A stretch of 64,000 bases of DNA. Origin: Hymenolepis diminuta (taxonomy: Eukaryota; Platyhelminthes; Cestoda; Cyclophyllidea; Hymenolepididae). Below, piece after piece: positions 11,011 to 25,202 of this stretch; within the stretch, counting starts at the first letter, position 1; each line of letters begins with the position of its first letter. A program made the translations under genes and the position numbers. The stretch covers positions 86,221 through 150,220 of the forward strand of contig CAADRB010000100.1 of the NCBI GenBank assembly GCA_900708905.1, written 5' to 3'. Below the pieces are notes generated by a model that searched no databases, was not told the origin of the DNA, and saw only the letters and a list, made by a program, of their open reading frames with translations.

Positions 11011-14000
11011 AATGTTTATGAGATCGGTGATCTTAATTAGAGCGGTTTTAATAATGTGAAATAATATTTACAGTAGCTTAAGAATACGTAGTTATTATTA
11101 CCGTAATCTTATCATGTGATTATGCGGCATAACCTTCTGCCATAAATGACAGGATCTTATCTGTTCCAGATAGACGGAAAATAACTGACAGAAAAGTTTA
11201 AGCAAGTCAATAATTTAGACAAAATGTGTAATTAAATTTACCTCGTTCTAATTTTCTTTATCAAGGTTTTTGTACTTTGCCAACCAGATTTGTCCTTCGC
11301 GAATTTTCTCCGCTTATTTCCGGTGACTCATATACTTGTCGTTAATAAGTGTTAATGTTAACAAATAGGGCCTGATATAATCAATTTTAAATTGGGGTAT
11401 TTAAATATTGCTTTGTGAATTATTTGAAATTGAATGATACATTGAAACGTGGCAGAACTATTGGTTATTCATTTATTCCTTTATTAATTTTAACAATATT
11501 TTATCGATACCAAATCGTAAAATTTTACATTGGTAGTAAAACTTTGTGTTTATTTACAAAAATAGACATCCGCCTGTATTTGTATTACTCCTAGTGCTGT
11601 TGAGAAATATTTACAGGTTCTAATGATGGAAATTTGTCTGGACTTATTTGCCCAATAAGGAATGAAACAGAAGAGGAATGGAGTAGAAATAGATAACCCA
11701 ATTATGAGCACACTGGTTTATCAATTTTCGCACCCTTTAGTATTTGAATACCCCGAAATTGTAATTCGACTCCTTTGTTTCAAGGTGACACGTATATCCA
11801 CCGTATTTGAAGTTTATCGGTCAGACCAGTATCGAAAAATATAAACATGTTTACTTTTTAAGCATACAATTTGACATGAATTCGGCCAATTAAAATAATA
11901 TCCAAAGAAATTAATTCATTGAAATATTCACCTAACTAAGAGTATTTTTAATTTTTTATTTAATTAAACAACCAAGTAGCAAGTTATTAAATAAGATTTA
12001 AAACGGAGAAATTAATAAATTGGAACTTCGCCAAAATTTCAAGTAGGATAATAACAAAATTAATTTAGAGTGTACATGGCTAATAGTCTTTCATCAAGAA
12101 ATGGGAGGCCATGATTTACAATTTTGGCTTTAAATAACCTAAAATTTACGGCGGTAGTTAAATGTTAAATTTCAGCATTACAAAGATTAATTGAGGAGTC
12201 TTGTGTTCAACATTTTGGGATAAGATATATTATTTTAAAAAATTAATTCACTGAAATTTTTGTTTAATTTTAATTTAATTTAAAATAAAAATGAACTTTC
12301 CTAATAAAGCGATGATTGTTGAATGAATAAAAAATAGTTTTTTTTAAAAGTCCATAGGGGATCTTTGAATTTTTTGGACGAATACTGAAATCAATAAAGG
12401 AGCTTTTGTAAAGTTGAAACTAAAATGTTAATCTCATTGTTGCCACACATTTAAGACGCTAATAATCAGCGGATTCTTAAGTAACTCCCTGTGATGAAGT
12501 AAAAATACATTTTACTAAGAACGAACGGAAGTTTGTCTTGTTTCAAGACGGTACAGTACTCCTCTGATTTTACACGACGCCACCAAATTCTAAAATGGAT
12601 TAAGCCAAAAGTAGGTAGGAATGTTTACGTGCAAGTGTTTACTACGAAACGGCTATTTCAGTGATATGGATTTATGAGCAGAGGAAATGTATATGCGAAT
12701 CTATTGGCCTAGACGAAAGAACAATGAAGGTCATTGCAATAAATTGAAGTACGCGACAATGTTGATGCATGCCTGCAGTAATTTGTCGCTGCATTAAAAG
12801 AACGAAGGTTTACTATTCACTAAACTCCGACTACATGACCTGACGCATTTCCTCATTCTCCCCTGGATATATACTTATTAAATACCAATTCCGTGACCGC
12901 TATTTTAAAAATTGACCCATTTAGATGTGTTTCTACAGCACTCTGTTTAGATATCCCTGAAATTTCACGTAATTTTTCAGAACTAAAAAGGATTTCTCAT
13001 ATCTTAATGTCTTTTTTCATGCCGTTTCTTTCCTGCTTCTGTTCAGAGCACTTACTTCTTGTGTCTTTTATCTCCTATTATCTCTTTACCTCATTCAGAC
13101 TTAATAATAACGACAAAACTCTGGTGTGTTGGTTAAACCCAGGCCTTATTTTATTTAAGAAGGTAGTCGTACATACTTCATTTAATGTATTTTTTATATT
13201 CAAGCAAAATGCTACATCTAAGATACCATATAGATTAGAAATACTCAGATGGGAATTTAGTATTGATGAGGAAATATGCATACATGGCTTCAGTTGCAGT
13301 TAGGGCTTCTTTATCTTAAAAACGTTATTCCTTGAGATCATTCGGTCGGAGATTAGCCTCCACGTAAAGTGGCTGAAAATTATGTTTGATATTGGTATAC
13401 GCAAATAAAAATTGGAATTGATTAGCATTTACTGTCTCATTCAGTTCAAACTCGTCTGACTGCTGAAGAATGCGGACACCCAAACCGATCGGTTTAGAAA
13501 ATTATATGGTGATGCCAGTCTCGTCTTTAGCACTGAAGAACCATTTGATGCTATAGACTAGCGACAGTAGGATAATACCAGCTTGTATAATAGTATAATA
13601 GCAGAGCTCACTAGAGTTTACTCAGGGTGTACGATAATCAAGACACACATATAAATACCCAAGCCTTTTTGAAGACCTTTAGTTTTGCTTATCTTAAAGC
13701 ATGGTAAGACCATGCATCGTGAGTATTCGAGATTTGTGCGTGTTATTAGACGAGTAGACCTGATGTATGACTGAAATACGAAATACGAGCGGATGATAAT
13801 CCAGAAGATTGAAAACGACGACCATGTGATTGAGCTAGGTTAATGTGGTCTAGAGGGGCAAAATCGATGTAAAGAGGATTAGAAGGAAATTAGAGATCGG
13901 TATGAAGGTTTGCCGCATATAAAATTGATATTTAATAAGTTAGGTTTTAGCATTCAATCTAAAATTTTGGACCTAAAATCCCATTAATCTTTTACTATTT

Positions 14001-14301
14001 AATAGTCATTTGCTCCGGGGATTGAAAATTCTCATTGATAAGTTCTAAATCCCCACCTAATTTATCACTACATCCCATATGCATCGCTAGCAGAAGAATT
14101 TTTAATGGGACAACCGTCTTCAAAAGTAATAATTTTCACTATTCTAAGATTTCAAAGTTGTCTGAGACAGACAGATATATTTTCAAAATTTCTCCGCCTT
14201 CTTCTGAATGACTGTAATGGGATTTTCCCTGAGAGGGTTTATTTTATATATTATCATAATGAGCAAAGCTTTATATAGAATTCCTATATTTTCATTTTGA
14301 A

Positions 14302-14610
14302 TCAATTTTGGAAGTTAAAGACATTCAACAGTATTTTTACTAAGACGTTTTCAGGATGAATTGAAAAGACGTTAGAGATAGTCCGTTCTATCAGATCGAA
14401 CCAATTTGTACAGAATGATGTCTTGTGTACAATAGTGGCGCGTTGGTCATCGTACACGTCTGCCGTGTGAGAGTTCTCGAGCTTGATTCCCACTGGCGTA
14501 CACCCAGTGAGTAAAATGACTGACATAGAGGGTAGTAGAATTCGAGTCTTTAACCAGGGAGGATCTACGACGTCAATCGCTACTCGAGATGGGCATTGGA
14601 GAGCACTTTC
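14302..14610 (-). CDS. unrecognised exon-like open frame (about 100 codons)
   Basis: On the minus strand a CATTTAG acceptor precedes an open frame beginning ESALQCPSRVAIDVVDPPW. It passes MSVILLTGCTPVGIKLENSH and TSFCTNWFDLIERTI and stops with TGA at 14302. The first 200 nt are clearly more G+C-rich than the surroundings, and residue usage is protein-like. I cannot assign a family. It may be one exon of an unseen minus-strand gene, a retro-fragment, or chance. Confidence 0.25.
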   Translation of the reverse strand, partial: ESALQCPSRVAIDVVDPPWLKTRILLPSMSVILLTGCTPVGIKLENSHTADVYDDQRATIVHKTSFCTNWFDLIERTISNVFSIHPENVLVKILLNVFNFQN

Positions 14611-16439
14611 CTAAATGGGTTTAGAAATTATTATTAGAGGATATTCGCATTGAGTAATCATTCCTAAATATATATTAAACAAATCAAAACTGTCATTAAC
14701 ATGTATCTAGTAGCGCATTTATATCGGATATGACTGAAATATTAATAGCAAGCATTAGCATTAATTACATAGGAGAGAAAACTGCATTAGGCATTATTAT
14801 TTCAACACACCTAAATGCATTAGCAGTAATTGAAATCTTAACGAAGCTGGCGACTTAGCACTTACTAGAATGCGAGAGAACGGATTCCCATAATTTATTA
14901 GGGGAATAAATTCTCCATCTAAGCACGATCTGGTTATTCTTCATGATTCTATTTCGCATATTTTAAAAATTTCCCCCTTAAATTTTCAAAATTAAACCTC
15001 CTTATTTCATTTTTCTTCGCTTTGGATTTCTACGCACTACTTTTTCTGAAAATGAAAATGATTATTTCTCAAAAGGCACCAAATTTCATGAAAAAATTCT
15101 TGCTTTTATGAAATTCCTTTCCGTTCAACAGTTGTGTCTTTCTTCATTTTTCGTTCGTTTAGAACTTTTTCTTTAATTATTTTTCTCTAATGAACTGTGG
15201 TGTCTTTTTGCAAGAGCTTAAAAATATTTCAAAATGAGGAGTGAAATGCGTTTCTATATGTCAGATTATGTCACCTTGAATAGTAAGAGGAGCTGTGACC
15301 CGTGTTAACTCAAAATATGGAAAGGTATCTTTTTCTATTAAAATCCGCCAATATAAATCTAAGGTACCGCATTTAATAAGACGTAAAGAAGCAAAACATA
15401 TTAATACGAGAAAATATTCAAAAATAGTGAAATTATGCAAAGCGGAGGTCTGTAATGCTTGGAATCCCTGCTTCTCCTGGCTTCAAGAGAAGACTGAGTT
15501 ATTGAGGTAGTACACGACTTGGCCAATTAATCAAAATGCTCCAAATATTACAGACCGAAGCACATTGAGGGATAAAGGGTTAAATCTGGCAATTTAAACT
15601 TTGGAACACTAAAACAGGATGAGATGAAGATTTCAAACAAGGTAAAAACTGGACTTTCTGTGGAATTTGCAATTCAACTGAAGCAAGATCCTTTTGAAAC
15701 TTTTGAAACTGCACTTCTATTTGAATCCATTTTTGTTTCTTGCTTGGCTATTTTAATGTATCTTTTAGTCCACTATTTACTCACTATAGATATTATTACC
15801 AAAAGTAAAACAGAAAATTTACAATTACCAATTATGGGAAGTAAATGAAAAAGCTTAACAGAATTTCTAATGAAGGATAAAGGGAGGTGATCTTGCTGGA
15901 GTTAAGATAACAAATAACGGTCTGCAGCTAACAAATTACAACAGCAACAACAGTCACCAATTCATAGCTGTTTGAATAAGAGGTAACAACAATTGCAGAG
16001 CAGAGTTGATTAGACCAAAAATGTATTCAAGGAAGCCATAACGAGGATTGAAGCGAGTGAGTGAGGAAGAGCTAGAGAGGGGAGTATTTTGAGGAAGAGG
16101 AGATTAGCAGGAAGCGTATGAGATGGTAACTGACACGCGTGCGTTATTTTGAATGGAAAATAAAAGTAGCTTTATAAAGTCACGAGAATATGATCGCGGA
16201 TGTGCTTTTAGGTGAAACAAAACGGTTGTAGAAAGGGGGAAATCGATGGGAGCGTTTAGACATGGCAGATAGGGTTCATGCCTCAGAGAAACATAAAAGA
16301 CGTCACTCCAGCTTTGTGAACAAAAAACCGAAGTATTGTCATAGAGAATGTGAATTAAGTAATTCCGGAAGTGCATAGAGAGTTATTTTTCAATCTAGAT
16401 GATTCTGTGAACAAATTCAAGGTATCAGAGAGTCTTACT

Positions 16440-16590
16440 CACGCTGGATTTTCTAGATTCAGATTGTACACGTTCCAAGATTCAAAGTTCGCAATTCGTC
16501 TCCTGGATTGCAGCAAACGCTTGTCCAAGATATTCAGTGTTTATTGATCCGTGTTATTTAATCAGGGAGGGTCGGTCTTCCCACTTCAAT
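16440..16590 (-). repeat. dispersed repeat family B, copy 1
   Basis: On the minus strand: GGAAGACCGACCCTCCCTGA, then TTAAATAACACGG, ATCAATAAACACTGAATATC, CAGGAGACGAATTGCG and TTGGAACGTGTA. The same blocks occur in order at 47575-47690, and parts at 53828-53885 and 38793-38900. Confidence 0.55.
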
Positions 16591-16684
16591 TCATTTTTTA
16601 CCCATGATAAAAAAGCATAAAGATCAAATTTTAATGTTTCAGTATTTAAATTTTAGGATATACTTACCGTTTTGTGACTAAACC

Positions 16685-16730
16685 GATGTTCCAGGAGTCC
16701 AGAGCTTATTGGCCAGCCGGTTAACTTAGA
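16685..16730 (+). repeat. dispersed repeat family A, partial copy
   Basis: Contains CCAGAGCTTATTGGCCAGCC, equivalent to the core of the 18600 copy (CAGAGCTTGTTGATCAGCC). It lies about 100 nt from the family B copy. Confidence 0.45.
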
Positions 16731-17335
16731 TAATAATCAAGATACTAGTAAAGAAAAAGAGTCGGCTTAATTTTATGATAATAGAGCTCATCAAATTTGC
16801 TAGGATGAAGTCTATATTTATGCATATTCTCCTAATTTTCTTTTAATTCGTTAGCGATGGCTTCTAACTAGAACATTACTATTCAACTGGCCTAAAAGTA
16901 ACATCATCTGTTTCAATCATTTCGAATAGGTCCATACAAAATAACTCATTTTTCTCGATACTTATAACAAGGAGGCAAATATATTGCGTTTTTATAATAT
17001 GTAAATTGTCAGATTCATAAACTTTTATTTTATTATTTTAATATTCATCATTCCTGTAGCACCATTTCCTTTGCTTGCATATCATTTCGGCAAAATGAAC
17101 TGCTTCCGTTCTCATGCAGTTAATCGTGGATTTGCTCAAAGCAACCTTTATTCAGTGATAAAAATGTTTAAATTTATAAAAATTAAGAAGGCAATAGTTA
17201 ATGCAAACTTGTATGTTTTTAATAAAACTGTAATTTTTTCCATTTATATGCCATACAATTGCCGGAAGCGAAATTATGCCACCCACAAATAATGGAATAA
17301 TAGACAAGGAGTTTTCAAATTAGAGTGATTCTAAG

Positions 17336-17521
17336 ATGCCGCTCATTAATATTGATGAAAGTGCTTTTCCACGGTTATATAATTTCTCTAATTTGATGTC
17401 AGTTGTTAGGCGTTTGCGATTTGAATTGAATGACCACACTCTTCTAGAAACAAGACGATTAGCTCTGGAAACCGCACACATGAACTCTTTCAGGGACCCT
17501 TGGTTTAGGTTGAAATATTAG
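17336..17521 (+). CDS. unrecognised small open frame (61 codons)
   Basis: Complete ATG-to-TAG frame starting MPLINIDESAFPRLYNF and including VVRRLRFELNDHTLLETRRL. It is amphipathic and Arg/Leu/Glu-rich, which is unusual for random AT-rich DNA. Preceded by CTAAG. No domain recognised and no neighbouring exons seen. Confidence 0.2.
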   Translation: MPLINIDESAFPRLYNFSNLMSVVRRLRFELNDHTLLETRRLALETAHMNSFRDPWFRLKY

Positions 17522-18599
17522 AGAAAAATGAAGAGAAGTACTATCATTAATACTATTTAAATGAAGGAAGCCCGCACATAATTATATACCTCTATTCGAT
17601 TCACACATCTTTTGTTCTTTATTGGGCTATTGCATTCCCATGATTAAAAATGTGTCATTACTGCAATGCGAAGTAAGACTACATCTCTTCCATAATAAAA
17701 GCCTCCAACTTTCAACAAAGACATAAGAAAGATATACAGTGATATTTGTAGGGCTCATCCTCTATTAATTGGCTTTTCTGGAATAATGAGTTTCATCAAG
17801 TATCAATTTTTAAAAATACTTATCGCAGACTGATTATCTGCATACTGGGTTGTTTGAATTTTAAGTGAAACAGGGATTCGTTAGTTAAGCCAAACTTATT
17901 TAAATATTCTCAAGTGGAAATCTTCATTCACTTCAATCCAATTCTTCCGATGTTCTCATATCTTGTACCATATTTGGATTTTTGTTTGATAAAATTCTAT
18001 TTTAATATTACAAATTACCAAGGGCAACACTTAATTTACAATTAATAAATCGAGGTTAGAATAATGCATTTAGCGAATTAATACAACATTCTATGATTTA
18101 TTCCTATCGTTACTGAAATTCGAGTGTTTTAATTAAATGTTAAATCACCCTAAAATGCAGGTGCTGATTTTGATAAATTGTTGATGTGCTTTGTTCATTC
18201 ACAACTAAATTCGAAATATATTTGCAATCTCCATTTTATAAATGTGTATTAAATTCTTTTCATAGAAAATCCGGTCAAAAATGTAAACACGGAGCATATA
18301 TGATCATATAATAAAATAAGATATTTAAAATCTTTCTCACTGCTTTATTTTTTAAATAAACATTGGAATAAGCATCAGTAGTAATTAAGTGATCATTTAC
18401 CTCACCAAGTATTTTATATTAATGACTCTAATCAATATATTTTTATTATAATTCAAAATTTTTACGAGTTGTAATCAAGAAATGTCTTCTGATAAAAGAG
18501 AATATTCCAGTAAAAGATGAAAAGAAAGTCGAATGACAATCTATAATGAATTTAGAATCTCAAAATTCTTCAGTTCTCAATTTCATAATTTGATCTCTG

Positions 18600-18735
18600 A
18601 GTTTCTGGATGAGTTCGTATTCCCAATATTCAGAGCTTGTTGATCAGCCGATTTATTGAACGATTGGTCATGTTGAATTTATTAATTTGTGCCTTCTTAC
18701 AGCCATTAGCAGGTAGAGATTGAGTTAAAATGAGC
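18600..18735 (+). repeat. dispersed repeat family A, best-preserved copy
   Basis: GTTTCTGGATGAGTTCGTAT, CAGAGCTTGTTGATCAGCCG, TTTATTGAACGATTGGTCAT, then CCTTCTTACAGCCATTAGCA. Used here as the reference for the family. Confidence 0.6.
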
Positions 18736-18740
18736 AGACT

Positions 18741-21700
18741 GAGGGAGTTTTATTTCCAAAACTTGCAAAATTGATGGAATTGTCATTTTATTTTCTTACT
18801 TTTTCTATATTATTTCATCTGTTATGGAATTTCAGTAAAATTAATACCTTCCATTCCTCGACTTTCAAATTTTACTTTCGTCTTAGGCCGCATTTGTAAA
18901 TTTTATTTAACTAATTTATTAGAATAAAATTTTTAATTAAAAATCAGCCTTAGAGTCTAATTATTCATTATCAACTAGACATATTTGTATTAAATTATAT
19001 CTTAACTGTTTTACTCTTGATGCATCTGAAAGTATCGCCATTCTGAATGGAGATTTAGGATAATGACAATAACTCCACGAAGGTCAAGTGGCCTCATACA
19101 GTAATTTAATAGTCTTTTAGAGGCCCAAGCAGAAATTTTGACGATGATAAGTTTTAAACTCTAAGCTAACTATAGAAAGTAACATTTTTATCGTAAACTT
19201 AAAGAAATAATATCACATCCATTCACAAAAGGAGAACATTTATGCCCACATCTATAATTAATTTTCATATTTTGTTATTTCTCCCGAAATATTTGTTTAA
19301 ATGTTTTATGTTGAAAGAGTACTTGGACGTCTTCGCAGTGCATTATGGGCTAAAAGAAACAGAAGCAGAAATTAAAGCCGGAGCATCTCAGTGGTCTTGG
19401 TACATTTCATTTTTGGATTCAGATAACGCATTTTCACTACTCAACTATGGTTCACTGCTTCATATTCAAATTTTAGAATTGGTCTCTTGTTTTCGAATGA
19501 ATTCCTGTTTGTGGCCTGTTGGTCAATCATAATAGATAGATTTTTTCCCTCTTTTTATTGAATTTTATAATATTTATGGTTTATAAGCTTAATTTGATTA
19601 ATTGTTGTCTTTGTTTGTGAATTCACAACAGAATTAAAACAATATAAATGGGAATGAAATTGTACTCTGACAAGATTTCACTTGATTCCTTCAGCAGGAA
19701 ACAAAACGAAAACTTCAAAACAGATGATAAGGGATAAATAAACGATATTTTAATCAATTTACATGTTGAATTGTTAAACTTAGCTTATTTTTAATTGAAA
19801 CATACAAAATCGAGCAAATTACCTCAGTCATTCATTCTAACTCAAAGCAAATAGTTGTACATAATCTTAATGCATAATAAAGCGAAGTATAATACTCTCC
19901 ATATTATCGGATTACTTGGTTGTTTTAATCAGTCTTCACATCTCGACAATAAGAGCAAAGAGAGTATTTCAGGTTGAATTAATGTAATAGGGCTTTTACT
20001 ATTTTTGTGCTTCAGACATAAGAACGTTTCTTAAAATGTAGTAATCTGAAGTTTGTAAATGTAGTATTGCTTTTCAGTAATGATATTTTATTTTTAGTAG
20101 ATTGAAATGCACTGAATCCGACGATGAATTTGGAAAGTGAATAGCTAATAAACGACGAAAATCTTTTTTATATCCTCAATAAACACAACAAAATAAAACA
20201 ATAGCTCAAATAAAATATATTCCAATTCATTTTATTAGTATAGTTAAAGTGAAAATAAAACCCGAAACAAGTGTAGCGGTGCTCAAATTAATGCTTCTTA
20301 CAGCTATTTGAGATGTCCATAGTATTGTGCTATCAACCATGAATTCCGAAATGACTAAACTGCTTCTTGAGACGCTAAATATTTAGCTCTAGGGCGCCCA
20401 AAGTTAGTGGAAGGGAGAGTAACTCAATGGGTGCAATAATTACAACGCATCGACAATTTGAAGTCGGTCGATGTGACAAATGTCATGGACAAAATTAAAT
20501 GTGAGCAGGTATGGGGTGCCTACCAACTAAAGTCGATGTAATAGATCCCTTTTTTAAAATACATTGAATAGTCCTTATCGGCCTTAATTTCAGGTAACAT
20601 ATTATAAATGACAAAACGGGGTATCTCAATTAAGACTGACATCGTTGGCAAATATGTTTTCGTTTTTCATGCCAATCTACTTTATGATTTAGTATCTTAC
20701 TTAACATTTCGCAAATTCTGCTGCCGAATTGTACAAAACACTACAAAAACTTACGATATCTGGGCTAATTTGCGTGGTATAATACTAGTAACAGCTGTAA
20801 AGATGATGCACAATTGGTAGAAAACAATGGATTGTAGGATTATTTAATTGCGGTTAAAGCATTGTAGTACAGTTATTGTATTACTATTGGAAAATATTAT
20901 TATGAATTAAGTTACCATCATTCAGGAATAAAATAAAGGGCAATTTTGCTTTGTGATATGTCTTCTAACTCGAAGAAAAATAATATGCTCTAAATATCTT
21001 ATGCTGAGTGTTGTAAATCGGAAGATCTACTTCATCTCAAAGTGCAATCTAGTTGATATTTCTGGACTTAACTTAAATAAATCAAATTTGAATATGCGAA
21101 TCTCTTCTCTTTATGTCTTCCTCTATTTCATATAACCTTTGAAATTTTGAAAATAAACATATTCATCTTCATATTTATTTATTTGTTTCCGTATTTGTGT
21201 TATAATATTGATGTTTTATTTGCTATCTGATAATAAATAATGCGCAACATTACGGATTTTGCTAATAATAATAACAGCTAACAGAAAATGTGTTGCTCGA
21301 ATCGCGTGTCTAAAATACTACTGTGCGCAACAATAGAATTAACCATCCGAAATATTTCACCTTCCTGATTTATGAAGACGATCATGATAAAATTATTTAT
21401 TATTTTTCTAGACGGAGACGATTTGACTTATGAAAAATTGAAGGCATTTTGTTCTTGGTGGTTTTTGCCTGCTTTTTTTAAATAGGGACACATTTGTGAA
21501 TGAGTTAATCTCTTTAGTCGTGTTTTTGTATAATGGAAGGTGCATTTAAGTTAGAATTTCTGATGGATATTGACACTTGCTCATGTTTGTCACATAAGAT
21601 AGAGTGACACATGCCAAACACATTAGATTCAAATGAAAAGGTAAGGGAATTGGTGTGGTATTAAATTCGGACACTTCTCAAAACACCGGTGCATAATTAA

Positions 21701-24700
21701 ACTCTGATTCAATTTAACTCACATATTTATGAATGATTTCACATATATGATTTTCTATTAATGAAATCTAGGTACTCCTCATTACGTTTTAATTCATTAA
21801 TTAACCAGGTTTTCATATTATGTTTTCAAAATATTCAGGAAGTAGAGTTTTGGTGGTGTGTCTAATATATTATTTCTATTCAATATTCTGTGCAGATATG
21901 ACAATTCTGAATTGGTACACTGACATTACATTTTGTGCTTTGGTGAAAGTAATATTTAGTTTCATCTTATTTAAACGTGTGTACAGACGATTAGTTGTTT
22001 TTAACGAGGTTTTAATATTTCTGCTTTTTAGAAAATACGTCATTAGATTTAATACTACTGAAATTTCTCTACTTGCTTTTTTCGTTTCTTTAAGATATGA
22101 GCTCATTTGTTGAGAAGCTTCATTAAATCAAAATTTATATATGTTCCTCTTTTTAACAAACATTTTAGCCTCATTCTTTTCATATTTAACATATCTTAGT
22201 TTTGACTTTTACGCTTTTTTTCTGAAATATAATATTCGTCTTAGTATTTTTGCAATTTAGTGCAATTTTCTAACAAATTAATTTTCTTGTTTTGGCTGTC
22301 AATAAGAAGTTATTAAAGATTTGAGAACGTAAATTTAACTTGATATATGGAACTTCCAAATTAAGTGAGATTCAAAGGTAACTAGAATAAACAAATAATG
22401 CATTATCATAAGGTTGATCGAATGTGACCAAAATGAAATTGTTTATTCTGAGCTTAAAGGTGGTCATAACTAATTAATGGGCAAGTGGAATTATAATCTT
22501 ACTTAAATTACCTTATATTCTAAAATTAATGCTGGTATAATGTTTAATTTCATAATACTTGCAATTGAAATAGATATTTTTGCAGTGGAAACTTCAAAGC
22601 GTTCCTTCATTCTGGAAATTATTATTCATTACATTTTCATTAAAAGTATATGCATTTTCGTGGAAGAAACAAACAGTTAGAAATCTTAAAGTTGGAGAGG
22701 GACCTATTGAATCGTCTGTTTACCAATCCAAATGGTTGAGGTAAATGGATTCATTTCATGATGGTGTGAAAATGCAATCAGTATAAAACATACCGCTGCT
22801 TTTTCAATTAAAGTAAATTGCATGCTAGTGTAGACACATTCGATGCATAGCAGTTAAGTGAAAATTTTATTCGTATTTTTTTGAAGATTGCATTAAAGAT
22901 GAGATACTGTCTCGCTTCGAGGTAAATGCCCATAAAATAGATAGTTTTCTAAAATGGAATGAAATATTAATAAAAAAATATGCAGCTTAAGGCATATTTC
23001 AGTTGTTTGAACCTGATCATTTGCATTGCAAGTTTGCAGTTATCAAAGATCTAGCCCTAGAAATGAAATAAATGGAACTATAATACCTTGTTTAGAACCA
23101 CAGAATTTGCACAGAGATGAATTCCCGTCAAATTACTTGATCGTTTGATGAATTATTTTAATATAAGACGCAGAATTAATCTTGAAGTCTATTTTTTGTC
23201 TGAAAATGCTGACAAGATGGCGCTTCCTCTCATTCCTTGTAGTTTTTATACTTCTTGGTCCTTATTTCCATCTTTCACACATCCAATAGACTCTATGTCC
23301 TTTCATATTAACTTATCCATATGATATCTCCCAATGAAGACCAATTAGAACATACTTCGCACATTATCAGTGATCGAGTGACGCTACCCCTATAATTTTG
23401 ACCGGGGATCAAAGCAAAAACTGCCTTTTTCTATTAATAATCTTTGTTAAATTACTAAAATTTCTTGGAGTGACTATCCACTGCCTTCTCGCCTTCTCCG
23501 AGTCTGAGTCAACAGCAGCGCATTAGTATCTAATGGATACCAAGATCACAGCTGCAGAAAGTAGGTTTACTACATAATGACATTATATTTTAATTTTACG
23601 CCAATATTAATAGAGAAGAAACATCAGGATGCAGAAAGGAAACCAGGCAAATAAGCATACCCGCAACACTTTTGACAATAATAAAATTTTAACCCACTCT
23701 AGGGCCTTGAAACATGTTTTGACACACATATGAAGAATGATTCAAATTCCTTATTGAGAATGAATAAGATATTCTCGATTTTAATAAAAAGCAACATCTT
23801 TTGAGCTCAAGAGCAGGAAAGCAAAATGTGACTGCATGTTACCGCCTACAGTAAGCAAACTTGAATCAATTAGAAGAGGAAAAGGGCCTAATACGAAGCC
23901 ATCTTTCTCCCATTTCTAAAATTTCATCACATGTATTCGCTAAACTAAGGGCGAAAAAGCAGAATTTAGGAAAAATTCGAGTTTGGATCGCTCAGACCTC
24001 CATTTTCGAAAACAGGACCCACTTATAAATTTTATATCTGTTTCATTTGCTGTAATTTTTAATACATACATATATAATACATAAGCTCTTGAATATACGT
24101 ATACTCTGATATTTTTCAATATTTTGACCTAAACAACTTCATCTATATCGACAGAGAAAGTCTAGCCAAAAAGTTATTTTCCCTTTTCAAATTGTACGAT
24201 TAACTTTTGAGTTGGTGAAACAACAGGATAAGCAGATGAAATAGGCTCACTTTAACTCTACACAATTTTGGTTGACACCAAAGGGAAATTTATCATTTAT
24301 CGCCACTTGATTGAAAAAAAAACGCTAGTAAAAAAATTTATCTCACATTAAATTTAAGGTATGCTTTTATCAAGGTTACGTAATATTGTATTATATCGTG
24401 AAAATTCTCCTGATATATATTGATTTATTTTCCGGTATTTCACAATTATGTCATTTACTAAATGAATCTAAGAAATACACTTTATATGAATTCTATTGAA
24501 ATTTTCAAAACTAAAACAATTTAGTTAACATCTATCAACTGCAGTTGGCTATCCGAGAAAACACCCAATGTGATTGGTTAACTTATACCTCCGTCAATCA
24601 ACTCCACACATTAAGACTTAGAGCAATCACTTAAAGCCCGAAGGGTCTGAATTTCAAGGCTTAGAATTTCGGATCATAATGCAATAAACTATATCAAAAA

Positions 24701-25202
24701 ACTGTAAAAGAAGAAAATAATCTGAAAATTCATTATTGTGATGAAGTAAGTTTCCTTCAATGCTAATTTCTATGTTTTTAATCTTCATTGCAACCCTATT
24801 TCCTCATTGATGCTTTTCTATTAAGCGCCAGATTGCTTTGATTATTTTATTTTAGATAAGAATAAAAATTTTGAACGTTCTTGAAATCATGTCAGAATTT
24901 ATATTTTACCGCAAAGTCAATTGTGTTGACTAATAATTTCCCAATACCTAAGCTTTGTTTTAATAAGTGAATCGTGTTCTATAAGCTTCTTTCATTAGTC
25001 TTCATGAATCGGTCATATAGGCCTGCCTATTGCATTTTGTAGTAAATCTCCGCGTAAAAACCTGAATCATTTCATTCATCATTACTCTATTTAAAGGATA
25101 TCAGATTTGAATGGATCAGTGAGCAACATCGAGATGTATAAAAGTGTAATTCAGTGTATAGGGATGAAAATCCAATATAGATATGAATGTTCTAATTGAC
25201 AG
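18741..25202. other. intergenic upstream of USP32
   Basis: AT-rich; no gene recognised. The promoter and the true first exon of the USP32-type gene probably lie here, but no start exon could be identified from sequence. The 60-97-codon frames in it (for example 19242-19532, 20608-20820, 21820-22113) are rich in Phe/Ile/Tyr/Lys and unconvincing. Confidence 0.5.

Larger units (their letters stand above)
10881..18740. other. intergenic with several old repeat copies
   Basis: Contains family A copies (10892-11010, 16685-16730, 18600-18735), a family B copy (16440-16590, minus), and two unrecognised open frames (14302-14610 minus, 17336-17521 plus). Otherwise AT-rich and featureless to my eye. 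The 136-codon frame at 12893-13303 is Phe/Ser/Leu-rich and not convincing. Confidence 0.5.

Noticed and set aside
12893..13303. 136-codon plus-strand frame
   Set aside because: Phe/Ser/Leu/Ile-rich translation of AT-rich DNA, with no motif, no splice context and a near-cognate start.
19648..19740. Candidate USP32 start MGMKLYSDKISLDSF (possible myristoylation start)
   Set aside because: No suitable donor in the needed phase 1, and 5.5 kb from the next exon; the similarity to MGxKxS is too short to support.
19242..22113. Several 60-97-codon frames upstream of USP32
   Set aside because: Composition dominated by Phe, Ile, Tyr, Lys and Asn; none aligns with the USP32 N-terminus or any family.
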